From DASVDK01 sp036381125 [NCBI: Thermodesulfobacteriota bacterium] (GTDB lineage Bacteria > DASVDK01), in the NCBI GenBank assembly GCA_036381125.1, contig DASVDK010000163.1, forward strand, positions 1 to 18,345: 18,345 nucleotides of DNA. The letters are read 5' to 3'. The notes under the pieces are model-generated. The model saw only the letters and a list, made by a program, of their open reading frames with translations, did no database searches and was not told the DNA's origin. Positions 8,265 to 15,339 of this stretch are shown here, piece after piece (within the stretch, counting starts at the first letter, position 1; the number at the start of each line of letters is the position of its first letter). A program made the translations under genes and the position numbers.

Positions 8265-8741
8265 TCAGCGCCTCCGCCTCCGCACGTCGAGGCAGATCGG
8301 CGCCGCTTCCTCGGGCGTGGGAGCGCCGATAACGGTCTGGATCGCCGTCCCGACGGCGCCGAGGACCGAGCCGGGCAGCCCGAGGCTCCGGGCGGCGTCG
8401 GCACGCCGAACATCGGCCGGCGTGAAGCCGATGGGGCGGTTGCGCGGACCCCGGTCGTAGCAGGCGTCGAGCAGGATCACCTGCCCGCGGCAGGCGATCT
8501 CGAAGTCCGTGCAGCCGAGCCAGCGGAGCGTGAGCGTCGAGCAGTCGCGGGGAACGCGGCCGCCCACGAGCGCCGGCGTCAGGTCCCGGCAGCCCCTGGC
8601 CGGGGAGCCGTGCCCGGACGGGCGCGCCCACGCCATCGGCGCCGCGAGGACGCTGCCGGCGAGCCCGGCGGCGCCCGCTCCGGGAATCGTCTCGAGGGGG
8701 GCGGTGCTCGACGGCGGCGCGCCGCACTCCGTCATGCGCAT
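8265..8741 (-). pseudogene. Remnant of a metallo-beta-lactamase-fold hydrolase, metal site missing
   Basis: A 158-residue reading frame contains a recognisable N-terminal part of an MBL-fold hydrolase: STLTLRWLGCTDFEI, then VILLDACYDRGPR, then IGFTPADVRRADA. In such proteins the next few residues run into the HxHxDH zinc motif. Here RADA passes directly into ARSLGLPG and then TVIGAPTPEEA, which resembles the segment that normally follows that motif. The ORF then ends in an Arg run with no C-terminal half. No matching continuation is visible in the other two minus-strand frames before the LVIVD start. The N-terminal region (GAGAAGLAGSVLAAPMAWA) looks like the end of an export signal, but its basic start is poorly formed. 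I infer a decayed gene with an internal deletion. A short functional protein is possible but unlikely. It is 155 bases upstream of the LVIVD gene on the same strand. Confidence 0.45.
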
Positions 8742-8770
8742 CGTCTCTCGCTTCCCCTGTGACGCCGACC

Positions 8771-8797
8771 GACATTGACTGTTTTTAGAACAATGTC
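8771..8797. promoter_or_regulatory. Inverted repeat GACATTG-N13-CAATGTC
   Basis: A perfect 7-base inverted repeat has an A/T-rich 13-base spacer (ACTGTTTTTAGAA). It lies in the spacer between the divergent minus-strand MBL remnant and the plus-strand M24 gene, about 210 bases before the M24 start. It could be an operator. Nothing links it to a named regulator. Confidence 0.35.
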
Positions 8798-8841
8798 ATT
8801 CTCACGGAGGCCGCGCATTGTGCGGGCATTCTCGGCCGGCC

Positions 8842-8925
8842 TTGTCGACATGTGCAGCCGCTCGTAAATGACTTTTTATTGATGCCTCGCGTCACGACGA
8901 TACGCGCGCAGCGGTTGTGACGTCA
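8842..8925. promoter_or_regulatory. Candidate promoter/operator region upstream of the M24 gene
   Basis: This stretch is less GC-rich than its surroundings. It holds a perfect palindrome TGTCGACA (8843-8850), an imperfect inverted repeat GTCACGAC-N15-GTTGTGAC (8891-8898 with 8914-8921, 7 of 8 positions) and a perfect palindrome TGACGTCA (8918-8925). A weak sigma70-like pair, TTGTCG at 8842-8847 and TAAATG at 8865-8870 with a 17-base gap, is present on the plus strand. Promoter assignment is tentative; the symmetric elements are directly visible. Confidence 0.25.
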
Positions 8926-9007
8926 AGCGGAAAGGGGCGAGGATCCGGGGCTCGGGCTAGACTTCACGTCGACGAGGCTCGCATCGCTCTCTCCGGGAGG
9001 CCCGTGC

Positions 9008-10180
9008 ATGACCAGCGCTCCGTCCGGCATCGTCCCCGGCTCGACCTCGGCCTTCCCCCGGGCCGAGTTCGACGCCCGGATCGCCGCGGCCCGGCGGCTC
9101 ATGGCCGCCCGCGGCCTCGACCTCGCCCTCGTCACCGCGCCCGAGAACGTCTTCTACCTGACCGGGCAGCAGACGCCCGCCTGTCATGCCTTCCAGGGGT
9201 TCTTCCTGCCGGCCGCGGGCGAGCCGTTCCTCCTCGTGCCCCGGCTCGAGCACGCCAGCGCGGTCGCCAATACCTACCTGTCGGACGTGACGCCCTACGA
9301 GGACACCGTGAAGCCCGCGGTCGCGGTGGCGGCGCTCCTGGCCGAGCGGGGCTGGCTCGGACGGAAGGTCGCCATCGACCGGCAGAGCCGGTTCCTGACG
9401 ATCGCCGCCCACGACAGCCTCGTCGCGGCGCTCGGGCCGCTCGCCGACGCGAGCGGCCTCGTCGAGTCGCTGCGCGTCGTCAAGTCCACCGCCGAGCAGA
9501 TCGCCATCGAGGAGGCGGCCCGGTACGCCGAGGCCGGCATGCGCGCCGGCCTGGCGGCCGTCAGGGCCGGCGCGTCGGAGAACGCCGTGGCGGCGGCCAT
9601 GCTCGCGGCGACGATCGAGGCGGGAAGCGAGCACGTCGGCATGGAGCCGCTCGTCGCCTCGGGGCCGCGCTCGGGCATCCCGCGGACGACGTGGCGGCGC
9701 CGGACCATGCAGCCGGGCGATGCCGTCCTGCTCGAGCTGGCCGGCTGTTACGACCGCTACCACGCCGCCCTCGTGCGCACCGCCTGGATCGGCCGCGCGC
9801 CGGAGCGGGCGCGGCGCATGGCGGCCGCCTGCGAGGAGGCGCTGGCCGCGGCCCTCGACGCCATGAAGCCGGGCGTGACCTGCGAGGCGGTCCACGCCGC
9901 CTGCCGGGCGGTCATCGACCGGCACGGCTACGGGGACCACGCCCCCGCGCGCACCGGCTCCAGCATCGGGATCGCCTTCGCGCCCGACTGGGGGGAGGGG
10001 CACATCCTCTCGCTTTCGACCGGCGTCACGCGGGAGCTCGAGCCCGGCATGGTGTTCCACCTGTCGCCGGTCCTGCGCGACCACGGGAGGTTCGCGGTGG
10101 GCGTCGGCGAGACCGTCGTCGTCACCGAGAGCGGCAGCCGGCCGCTCGGCCGGCTGCCGCGCGGCCTCGTCGAGGTCTAG
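9008..10180 (+). CDS. M24 family (creatinase/DoeA-like) hydrolase with altered active site
   Basis: The 390-residue protein has the two-domain layout of creatinase, DoeA and prolidase-type proteins: a creatinase N-terminal domain to about residue 155 and a pita-bread catalytic domain after that. GGGAGG lies 7 bases before the ATG. In metal-dependent M24 enzymes two Asp ligands lie in blocks like DxG and YHSDITRT. Here the blocks read LLELAGCYDRYHAALVRT, so the first Asp is Glu243 and the second is Ala254. This pattern, together with SIGIAFAPDWGEG, matches the metal-independent creatinase/ectoine hydrolase branch better than aminopeptidases. The usual active-site His before the tryptophan in this family is Arg226 here (SGIPRTTWRRR). 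Glu368 in GVGETVVVTE is kept. The gene stands alone; its stop is 15 bases from the end of the convergent membrane-protein gene. It may hydrolyse an amidino or acylated amino acid, or be inactive. Confidence 0.88.
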   Translation: MTSAPSGIVPGSTSAFPRAEFDARIAAARRLMAARGLDLALVTAPENVFYLTGQQTPACHAFQGFFLPAAGEPFLLVPRLEHASAVANTYLSDVTPYEDTVKPAVAVAALLAERGWLGRKVAIDRQSRFLTIAAHDSLVAALGPLADASGLVESLRVVKSTAEQIAIEEAARYAEAGMRAGLAAVRAGASENAVAAAMLAATIEAGSEHVGMEPLVASGPRSGIPRTTWRRRTMQPGDAVLLELAGCYDRYHAALVRTAWIGRAPERARRMAAACEEALAAALDAMKPGVTCEAVHAACRAVIDRHGYGDHAPARTGSSIGIAFAPDWGEGHILSLSTGVTRELEPGMVFHLSPVLRDHGRFAVGVGETVVVTESGSRPLGRLPRGLVEV

Positions 10181-10195
10181 ACCGCGCGGGGCGCA

Positions 10196-10693
10196 TCACG
10201 CCGCCCGGCGAGCCGGAGGGTGGTCCGGCGGCGTCTCCACGAGCACCGAGCCGACGAGCAGGCCGGCCCCGGCGAGCCAGGCCGCGAACGCCGCCACGTG
10301 CCCGTACTCCCAGCGGCCGCGCAGCCGGAGATAGGCCTCGGGCGCCATCTCCGGCGCCGTGCGCAGCACCTCTCCCCACTGGACGTTCACCGGCTGCACC
10401 AGCACGAACCAGAGGCCGAGCGACAGGACCAGGCAGAGCAGGCCCCACACCGTGTACCCGAAGCTCGGGCGGCCGCGGAGCCGCAGCGCCGCCACGGCCG
10501 CGGTGAGGACGGCGCCCACCTGGACGAGCGCGCCGAACGGCCCGTAGAGCCGGTAGAGCGTGCTCGTGACGGCGGTGTAGAGCGGCCCGTCGTACTGCAT
10601 CTTCGGCGCGAGCTCGAGGACGTGCGCCAGCCCGGGGCCCATGCCGAGCGCCGCCAGCATGAGCATGAGAAAGCGCCAGGCTCTGAGCGACAC
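10196..10693 (-). CDS. Small integral membrane protein (DUF1772-like)
   Basis: The 165-residue product has four hydrophobic segments, near residues 8-25, 50-70, 80-103 and 133-152, with a short loop carrying LAHVLELAPKMQYDGPLY between the first two. WEYGHVAAFAAW lies before the last segment. The arrangement resembles DUF1772-like membrane proteins, but no function is known for this branch. I place the start at GTG 10693, 20 bases after the stop of the metallothionein-like gene. No strong ribosome site is visible, so translation may be coupled; an ATG at 10666 is the alternative and would shorten the first membrane segment. The C-terminal tail is short and basic. Confidence 0.65.
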   Translation of the reverse strand: MSLRAWRFLMLMLAALGMGPGLAHVLELAPKMQYDGPLYTAVTSTLYRLYGPFGALVQVGAVLTAAVAALRLRGRPSFGYTVWGLLCLVLSLGLWFVLVQPVNVQWGEVLRTAPEMAPEAYLRLRGRWEYGHVAAFAAWLAGAGLLVGSVLVETPPDHPPARRAA

Positions 10694-10713
10694 GGCACGC
10701 CGCGGTCCCGGCC

Positions 10714-10947
10714 TCACGCGCGATCGGCGACGGCCGTGACGCCCTCGGCGCGCGCGCAGTGCGCGGAGCAGAAGAACGTGCTCCTGGCCTCGACCCCGTG
10801 GCCGATGACCTTGCAGCCGCAGTGCGCGCAGACCGGCGCGAGCTTGTGGATGGCGCACTCGAAGCTGTCGAAGACGTGTCGGTTGCCGGCGGTGACGACC
10901 TCGAAGGCCAGGTAGTAGTCGTTGCCGCAGACCTCGCATCGGGGCAT
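10714..10947 (-). CDS. Cys-rich metallothionein-like/zinc-ribbon protein
   Basis: This 77-residue cytosolic protein has eight cysteines and five histidines in its first 65 residues: C4xxC7G, H24, C31, H34, C40-H42-C43-G-C45, H50, C60 and H63-C64. The pattern CEVCGNDY, then FDSFECAIH, CAHCGCKVIGHG and FFCSAHCA matches small proteins usually labelled prokaryotic metallothionein or TRASH-like zinc-binding. It should bind Zn or other soft metals as two Cys/His clusters. ATG 10947 has GGAGGAGG 5 bases upstream. The next gene, a small membrane protein, starts 20 bases downstream, so the two are probably co-translated. Metal storage, delivery or sensing are all possible. Confidence 0.75.
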   Translation of the reverse strand: MPRCEVCGNDYYLAFEVVTAGNRHVFDSFECAIHKLAPVCAHCGCKVIGHGVEARSTFFCSAHCARAEGVTAVADRA

Positions 10948-11050
10948 CGCATCCTCCTCCGGAAGCGGTCCGGCCGCGGACCGGCCCCCCCGAGAGGGCA
11001 CGTCCGATACCGAGATCCGGCAAGCGGCAACATTTCTCGTGGAGGCCGGC

Positions 11051-12280
11051 TCAGGCGGTCGACCTCGGGGCCGGCGCGGCGGGGGCGACCCCGAGCCGGT
11101 ACGCCAGCCACCCGCTCGTCCCGCACAGGGCCATCACGGCCGCCATCGGCAGCGCCGTGTCGGCGTGGAGCGCGCCGACCAGCATGCCGGCGGCGGCGCC
11201 GACGAGGAACTGCAGCGTCCCGACGAGCGCCGCGGCGCTCCCCGCGCGCGTGGGGTGCGGGGCCAGTGCGCCGGCGACGGCGTTCGGCTGGATGAAGCCG
11301 AGGCTCGCGATCGCGACGAAGAGCGGCGCGAGAAGGCCGGGAAGCCCGCCGGCGCCGGTCGCGCCGACGGCCAGGACGACGAGGGCGGCCGCGGCGTTCA
11401 CCGCGAGCGCGCGGCCGAGGATCGTCCGGCCGGGGAGGCGGGAGAGGAGGCGGAGGTTTGCCTGGGAGGCGCCGATGAGCCCCAGGGCGTTCAGCCCGAA
11501 GAGCCACCCGTAGTGCTCCGGGGCGACGCCGTGGACCTCCATGAAGACGAACGGCGACCCGGTGAGGTAGGCGAAGAGGCTCCCCTGCGCGAGGCCGCCG
11601 GCCATGGCGAAGCCGAGGACCCGGCGATCCGCGAGAAGCTCGCCGTAGACGCGCAGCGCCCTGCCGACCCCGGCGCGGGTTCGCCGCTCGGGCGGGTGCG
11701 TCTCCGGCAGCCAGAGGGCGACCGCCGCGAGGCAGGCCAGGCCGAAGGCGGCGAGCAGCCAGAAGATCGCCGCCCACCCGGCGCGCACCAGGATCTGGCC
11801 GCCGACGAGCGGCGCGAGGATCGGCGCCGCCCCCATGACGAGGAGCAGGAGCGAGAAGACCCGGGCCGACTCCTGCTCCTCGTAGAGGTCGCGCACGACC
11901 GCGCGCGCGAGCACCATGCCCGCGCAGCCGCCGAGCGACTGCACCACGCGAAGGACGACGAGCGCCTCGATCGACCGGGCCAGCGCGCAGCCGACCGAGG
12001 CGGCCACGTAGAGTGCGCAGCCGGCGTAGAGCGGCGGCTTGCGGCCGAGCCGGTCCGAGAGCGGTCCGTAGACCGCCTGCCCCGCGGCGAGCCCGACGAG
12101 GAACGCCGAGAGCGTCAGCTCCACCGACGCCATGTCCGTCCCGAGGTCGCGCGCGAGCGCCGGGAAGCTCGGCAGGTACATGTCGATCGACATCGGCCCG
12201 AACGCCGTGAGGGCGCCGAGCAGGAGCGGCAGGTACGCGGGGGCAGGGCGCATGGTTCCCTGGGGTTCAGGCCGTTCCAT
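11051..12280 (-). CDS. Bcr/CflA-type MFS drug-resistance exporter
   Basis: The 409-residue protein has 12 predicted membrane segments. It carries the signature of the Bcr/CflA branch of the DHA1 drug-proton antiporters: GPMSIDMYLPSFPALARDLG in the first helix-loop, then the MFS motif A form GPLSDRLGRKPPLYAG, and RVVQSLGGCAGMVLARAVVRDL, which is the antiporter motif C region. Such proteins export small hydrophobic drugs or metabolites in exchange for protons. The start at 12280 lacks a good ribosome site; ATG 12253, preceded by AGGGA, is a serious alternative and would remove nine residues. The gene begins 12 bases after the GNAT stop, so the two are in one transcript. The actual substrate is unknown. 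Confidence 0.92.
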   Translation of the reverse strand: MERPEPQGTMRPAPAYLPLLLGALTAFGPMSIDMYLPSFPALARDLGTDMASVELTLSAFLVGLAAGQAVYGPLSDRLGRKPPLYAGCALYVAASVGCALARSIEALVVLRVVQSLGGCAGMVLARAVVRDLYEEQESARVFSLLLLVMGAAPILAPLVGGQILVRAGWAAIFWLLAAFGLACLAAVALWLPETHPPERRTRAGVGRALRVYGELLADRRVLGFAMAGGLAQGSLFAYLTGSPFVFMEVHGVAPEHYGWLFGLNALGLIGASQANLRLLSRLPGRTILGRALAVNAAAALVVLAVGATGAGGLPGLLAPLFVAIASLGFIQPNAVAGALAPHPTRAGSAAALVGTLQFLVGAAAGMLVGALHADTALPMAAVMALCGTSGWLAYRLGVAPAAPAPRSTA

Positions 12281-12292
12281 TTTCCAGCGTTC

Positions 12293-12820
12293 TCAACGGG
12301 CCGCAGCCGACCCGCCCCGCGCCTCGCCCCGCCGGGATCCGCCCGGCGTCCTTCCTCGGGCGACGTCCAGCCAGAGCCGGGGCAGCACCCGCGCCGGGTC
12401 GGTGCTCGTCGGCGCCGGGACCGCGCCCACCCGGCGCGCCCCGTCGCGCAGGTAGAAGGCCTCCGCGTGAGGATCGGACTCGACCTCCAGGCCGAGCGCG
12501 CCCCGGCGTCTCGCCTCCTCGAGCGCGTCGGCGAGGAGCTGCCGGCCGAGCCCCCGGCGCCAGTGCCCGGGGCAGACCCAGAGGTGCGCCAGGCTCGCCC
12601 GCGGCCGGCCGGGCCGCAGCGCGTAGAAGCCGCGCACCTCCCCGCCCTGCTGCGCGACCCGCACCACTCCGTCCAGGAACAGGTCCGCCGCGAGCGTCAG
12701 CTCGGATCGCCAGCGCGCGAGGTCGGCTTCGGCGTAGCCCCACGCGCGCCCGGCCGCCAGGGCGATGGCCGACAGCGCCGGCGCCTCCGCGGGCGTGGCG
12801 TCACGAATCGCGGCAGACAT
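12293..12820 (-). CDS. GNAT family N-acetyltransferase
   Basis: This is a 175-residue GCN5-related acetyltransferase, which moves an acetyl group from acetyl-CoA to an amine or hydroxyl. The acetyl-CoA pyrophosphate loop is HWRRGLGRQLLADALEEA (about residues 85-102), preceded by the beta-4 strand LAHLWVCP. The C-terminal AEAFYLRDGARRVGAVP is the usual final motif. The last 20 residues are an Arg/Gly/Ala-rich tail of no clear function. Its start overlaps the end of the upstream MFS gene by 20 bases, and the Bcr/CflA exporter begins 12 bases after its stop. An acetyltransferase placed between two exporters suggests modification of a compound that is then exported, but the acceptor cannot be predicted. 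Confidence 0.88.
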   Translation of the reverse strand: MSAAIRDATPAEAPALSAIALAAGRAWGYAEADLARWRSELTLAADLFLDGVVRVAQQGGEVRGFYALRPGRPRASLAHLWVCPGHWRRGLGRQLLADALEEARRRGALGLEVESDPHAEAFYLRDGARRVGAVPAPTSTDPARVLPRLWLDVARGRTPGGSRRGEARGGSAAAR

Positions 12821-14165
12821 GGTCCTCCCGCCGCCGATGGGCCCGCCCGGCGACGACCCGCACCTTGCGGGGCGCGGCGAGCCAGATGGCCAGGGCCGAG
12901 AGGGTGCAGCAGCCGATGGCGATCCGCCAGGCCGACGCGTAGTCGCCGGTGGCGTCGTGAAGCGCGCCGGCCACCCACGGGCCGGCGGCTCCCCCCGCGA
13001 TGGCCGCCACGTTGAGGGTGCCGAAGATGGCGCCGTAGTGCCGGCCCTCGAAGACCTCCGCCGGGATGGCGCCGAACACCGAGGAGAGGCCGTAGCCGAG
13101 CATCCCCTGCGAGGCGACCATCACGTAGAGCAGCGCCGGCGTCGGCGACTCGTGCAGGAGGAGCAGGACCGCGTAGCAGACCGCGAACCCCAGGCTGCCG
13201 ACCGTCCAGATCCACTCGCGTCCGATCCGGTCGGAGAGGTGTCCGAGCGTGACCTGGCCCGGGACGGCAAGCAGGCTCACCAGGCCGAGGGCCCAGGCTG
13301 CGGCCGTCGGCGTGAACCCGATCTCGACCAGGTACTTCGTCTGGTGCACCTGCACCGCGTACCAGGCGAAGAGGCCGCAGAAGTACCCGACGGCGATCCA
13401 CCAGAATCGGGCCGTGCGGATGGCGCGGCCGAGCGTCCAGTCGACGGCGGCCCACGCCGGGTCCACGACGTTGGCCGTCCGGCTCACGCCGGCGGCGCCG
13501 GCCGAGGCGCGGTCGCCGTCCGGCTCGAGCCCCATCTCCTCGGGTCGCCCCTTCAGGAGGAGGTTGAGCGGCACGAGCAGCACGAGCACGAGGACCCCGA
13601 GCGTCCAGCAGGCGGCGCGCCAGCCGGCGTCGCCGATGAGGGTCTGCACCCAGGGGAGCAGGACGATCGAGCCCACCCCGACGCCGGAGTAGGCCATGCT
13701 CATGGCGAGCCCCCGGCGGCGAACGAACCAGTTGGGGAGGAAGAGCGCCTGGCCGGTGTACCCGAGACAGACGCCGCCGCCCCCGACCAGCACGCCGAGC
13801 GTGGCGTAGAGTTGCCACGGCTCGCGGATCTGCGGGGCGAGGAGCAGTCCGGCCGCCGTGAGGCCCACGCCCAGCTCGATGACCGCCCGCGGACCGCGGC
13901 GATCCATCAGGCGGCCGAGCGACGGGCTCAGGATCGCCGAGACGAGGAAGCCGAAGGAGAAGGCGCCGGCGGTCACCCCACGTTCCCAGCCGAACTCCTC
14001 GAGGATCGGTGGGAAGAGCAGGGAGAAGGCGGTGCGCGCGTTGACGCCGACCGCCATCGTGACGAATGCCGCGGCGACGACGACCCAGCCGTAGTAGAAC
14101 GGCAGCGTGTGCGCCAGTCGGAGCGTCCACGGCTCCGGCCTCGGGCGTGTGCGTTCGGCGTCCAC
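12801..14165 (-). CDS. MFS transporter (OFA/monocarboxylate-like)
   Basis: The 454-residue protein has 12 predicted membrane helices. FYYGWVVVAAAFVTMAVGVNAR is the typical first helix of OFA- and MCT-like transporters, followed by SPSLGRLMDRRGPRAV (motif A form) and WFVRRRGLAMSMAYSG after the fourth helix. The second half repeats this as GHLSDRIGREWIW. A hydrophilic loop at about residues 190-225 links the halves. The best start is GTG 14165, with GGAGG at 14172-14176 six bases upstream; the frame remains open further upstream but has no transporter-like content there. It is the first gene of a five-gene minus-strand run and faces a divergent oxidoreductase gene 139 bases away. Likely substrates are small carboxylates, by family only. 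Confidence 0.9.
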   Translation of the reverse strand: MDAERTRPRPEPWTLRLAHTLPFYYGWVVVAAAFVTMAVGVNARTAFSLLFPPILEEFGWERGVTAGAFSFGFLVSAILSPSLGRLMDRRGPRAVIELGVGLTAAGLLLAPQIREPWQLYATLGVLVGGGGVCLGYTGQALFLPNWFVRRRGLAMSMAYSGVGVGSIVLLPWVQTLIGDAGWRAACWTLGVLVLVLLVPLNLLLKGRPEEMGLEPDGDRASAGAAGVSRTANVVDPAWAAVDWTLGRAIRTARFWWIAVGYFCGLFAWYAVQVHQTKYLVEIGFTPTAAAWALGLVSLLAVPGQVTLGHLSDRIGREWIWTVGSLGFAVCYAVLLLLHESPTPALLYVMVASQGMLGYGLSSVFGAIPAEVFEGRHYGAIFGTLNVAAIAGGAAGPWVAGALHDATGDYASAWRIAIGCCTLSALAIWLAAPRKVRVVAGRAHRRREDHVCRDS

Positions 14166-14171
14166 CGCGAT

Positions 14172-14176
14172 CCTCC
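14172..14176 (-). promoter_or_regulatory. Ribosome binding site fixing the GTG start of the MFS gene
   Basis: On the minus strand this reads GGAGG, six bases before GTG 14165. It supports the GTG over more distant in-frame starts upstream, which lie over unrelated, divergently oriented sequence. Confidence 0.7.
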
Positions 14177-14292
14177 GGTCGGCCCGGCGCGGCCGTCGCC
14201 GCGACCGCCGGACAGCATAGCGTCTCGGCGGCAACACGCAGCGGGCACATCGCCTGCAGCCCGCGCGCTCGCCGCGTGACGCGATGCGGGAG

Positions 14293-14298
14293 AGGAGG
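14293..14298 (+). promoter_or_regulatory. Ribosome binding site supporting ATG 14305
   Basis: AGGAGG stands six bases before ATG 14305. This favours that start over ATG 14284, which it lies downstream of, and over ATG 14356, where the family homology begins. Confidence 0.65.
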
Positions 14299-14304
14299 CG
14301 ATCG

Positions 14305-15318
14305 ATGGCGACTCGACGGGCGGGGGCGCGCGGGGCACCGGTAGTCCCGGAGACCATGAAGGCGGCCGCCGTCGACCGGTTCGGCCCGCCGGACGCGCTC
14401 GCGCTCCACACGTTGCCCGTACCGGAGCCGGGGCCGCGCCAGGTGCTCGTCGCCGTCCACGCGGCCGGCGTCGGCGTCTGGGACGCGGCGATCAGGGACG
14501 GCTCCTGGCAGCCCGCCGGGCGCGCCCGGTTCCCGCTCATCCCCGGCATCGACGGCGCCGGGATCGTCGCGAGCACCGGCGCGCGGGTGCGGCGGCCGGC
14601 CGTGGGCGACCGCGTGTACGCCCTCGAGGTCGCGAACCCGCAGGGCGGCTTCTATGCCGAGTACGTTGCCGTGGACGCCGAGCACGCCGCGCCCGTGCCG
14701 CGGCGCCTCGACATGCGCGAGGCCGCCGCCGCTGCAACGACCGGCCTGACCGCGCTGCAGGGGATCGACGACACGCTTCGCCTGCGGAGCGGGGAGAGCG
14801 TGCTGATCTTCGGTGCGTCGGGCGCCGTGGGGACCCTCGCCGTGCAGTTCGCGAAGCGCCGGCGCGCCCGCGTGCTCGGCACGGCCACCGGCCGGGCCGC
14901 GACGGCGCTCGTCCGGCGCCTCGGCGCCGACGCCGTCTTCGATGCGCGCGCCCGGAACGCCGCCGATCGGCTCCGCGAGCTTGCGCCCGACGGGCTCGAC
15001 GCCGTCCTCGCGCTTGCCGGCGGCGACGAGCTGGAGCGGTGTCTCGACCTCGTGCGGAGCGGCGGTCGGATCGCCTACCCCAACGGCATCGACCCCGAGC
15101 CCCGCCGCCGGCGGGGGATTCGCATCCTCCCGTACGACGGCGTGCCCGGCCGGCAGGAGTTCGCCCGACTCGACCGCGCCGTGGCCGAGGCGAGGCTCCG
15201 GGTGCCCATCGCCGCCGTCTACCCGCTCGCGCAGGCGGCGAAGGCCCACGCGCGGCTCGCGCGCGGCCAGATCCTCGGCCGGATCGTGCTCGAGGTCCGC
15301 CGTGGGCGCGCAAGGTGA
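14305..15318 (+). CDS. Zinc-free quinone oxidoreductase-like MDR protein
   Basis: This is a 337-residue medium-chain dehydrogenase/reductase of the NADPH:quinone oxidoreductase type. The N-terminal GroES-like domain starts at MKAAAVDRFGPP. The nucleotide-binding fold shows LIFGASGAVGTLAVQFAK (glycines from residue 170), and GTATGRAA follows as the second strand and cofactor-selecting loop; the absence of an acidic residue there agrees with NADPH. The catalytic zinc Cys of alcohol dehydrogenases is replaced (AAGVGVWDAAIRDG) and no structural zinc Cys cluster is seen. A strong AGGAGG supports ATG 14305, which adds 17 residues before the usual family start; ATG 14356 with a weaker GGAG is the alternative. 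It is transcribed away from the MFS gene and ends 21 bases before the convergent SGNH gene. The substrate is unknown. Confidence 0.9.
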   Translation: MATRRAGARGAPVVPETMKAAAVDRFGPPDALALHTLPVPEPGPRQVLVAVHAAGVGVWDAAIRDGSWQPAGRARFPLIPGIDGAGIVASTGARVRRPAVGDRVYALEVANPQGGFYAEYVAVDAEHAAPVPRRLDMREAAAAATTGLTALQGIDDTLRLRSGESVLIFGASGAVGTLAVQFAKRRRARVLGTATGRAATALVRRLGADAVFDARARNAADRLRELAPDGLDAVLALAGGDELERCLDLVRSGGRIAYPNGIDPEPRRRRGIRILPYDGVPGRQEFARLDRAVAEARLRVPIAAVYPLAQAAKAHARLARGQILGRIVLEVRRGRAR

Positions 15319-15339
15319 GGCGCCGGGGGCGAGCCGTTG

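Noticed and set aside
6331-8460. Plus-strand open frame of about 709 codons opposite the LVIVD gene
   Set aside because: Low-complexity composition and no recognisable motif; it spans two unrelated minus-strand genes and the spacer between them, as antisense artefacts do in GC-rich DNA.
8917-10506. Second plus-strand open frame overlapping the M24 gene
   Set aside because: Arg-rich out-of-phase reading of the M24 gene, which itself has a clear ribosome site and domain match.
10922-13015. Plus-strand open frame of about 697 codons across the Bcr/CflA and GNAT genes
   Set aside because: Arg/Glu/Gly-rich, no domain, opposite three genes with clear family signatures.
12697-15249. Minus-strand open frame of about 850 codons across the MFS and quinone-oxidoreductase genes
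   Set aside because: It overlaps two well-supported genes in opposite orientation and has no motif; its length reflects scarcity of stop codons at this GC content.
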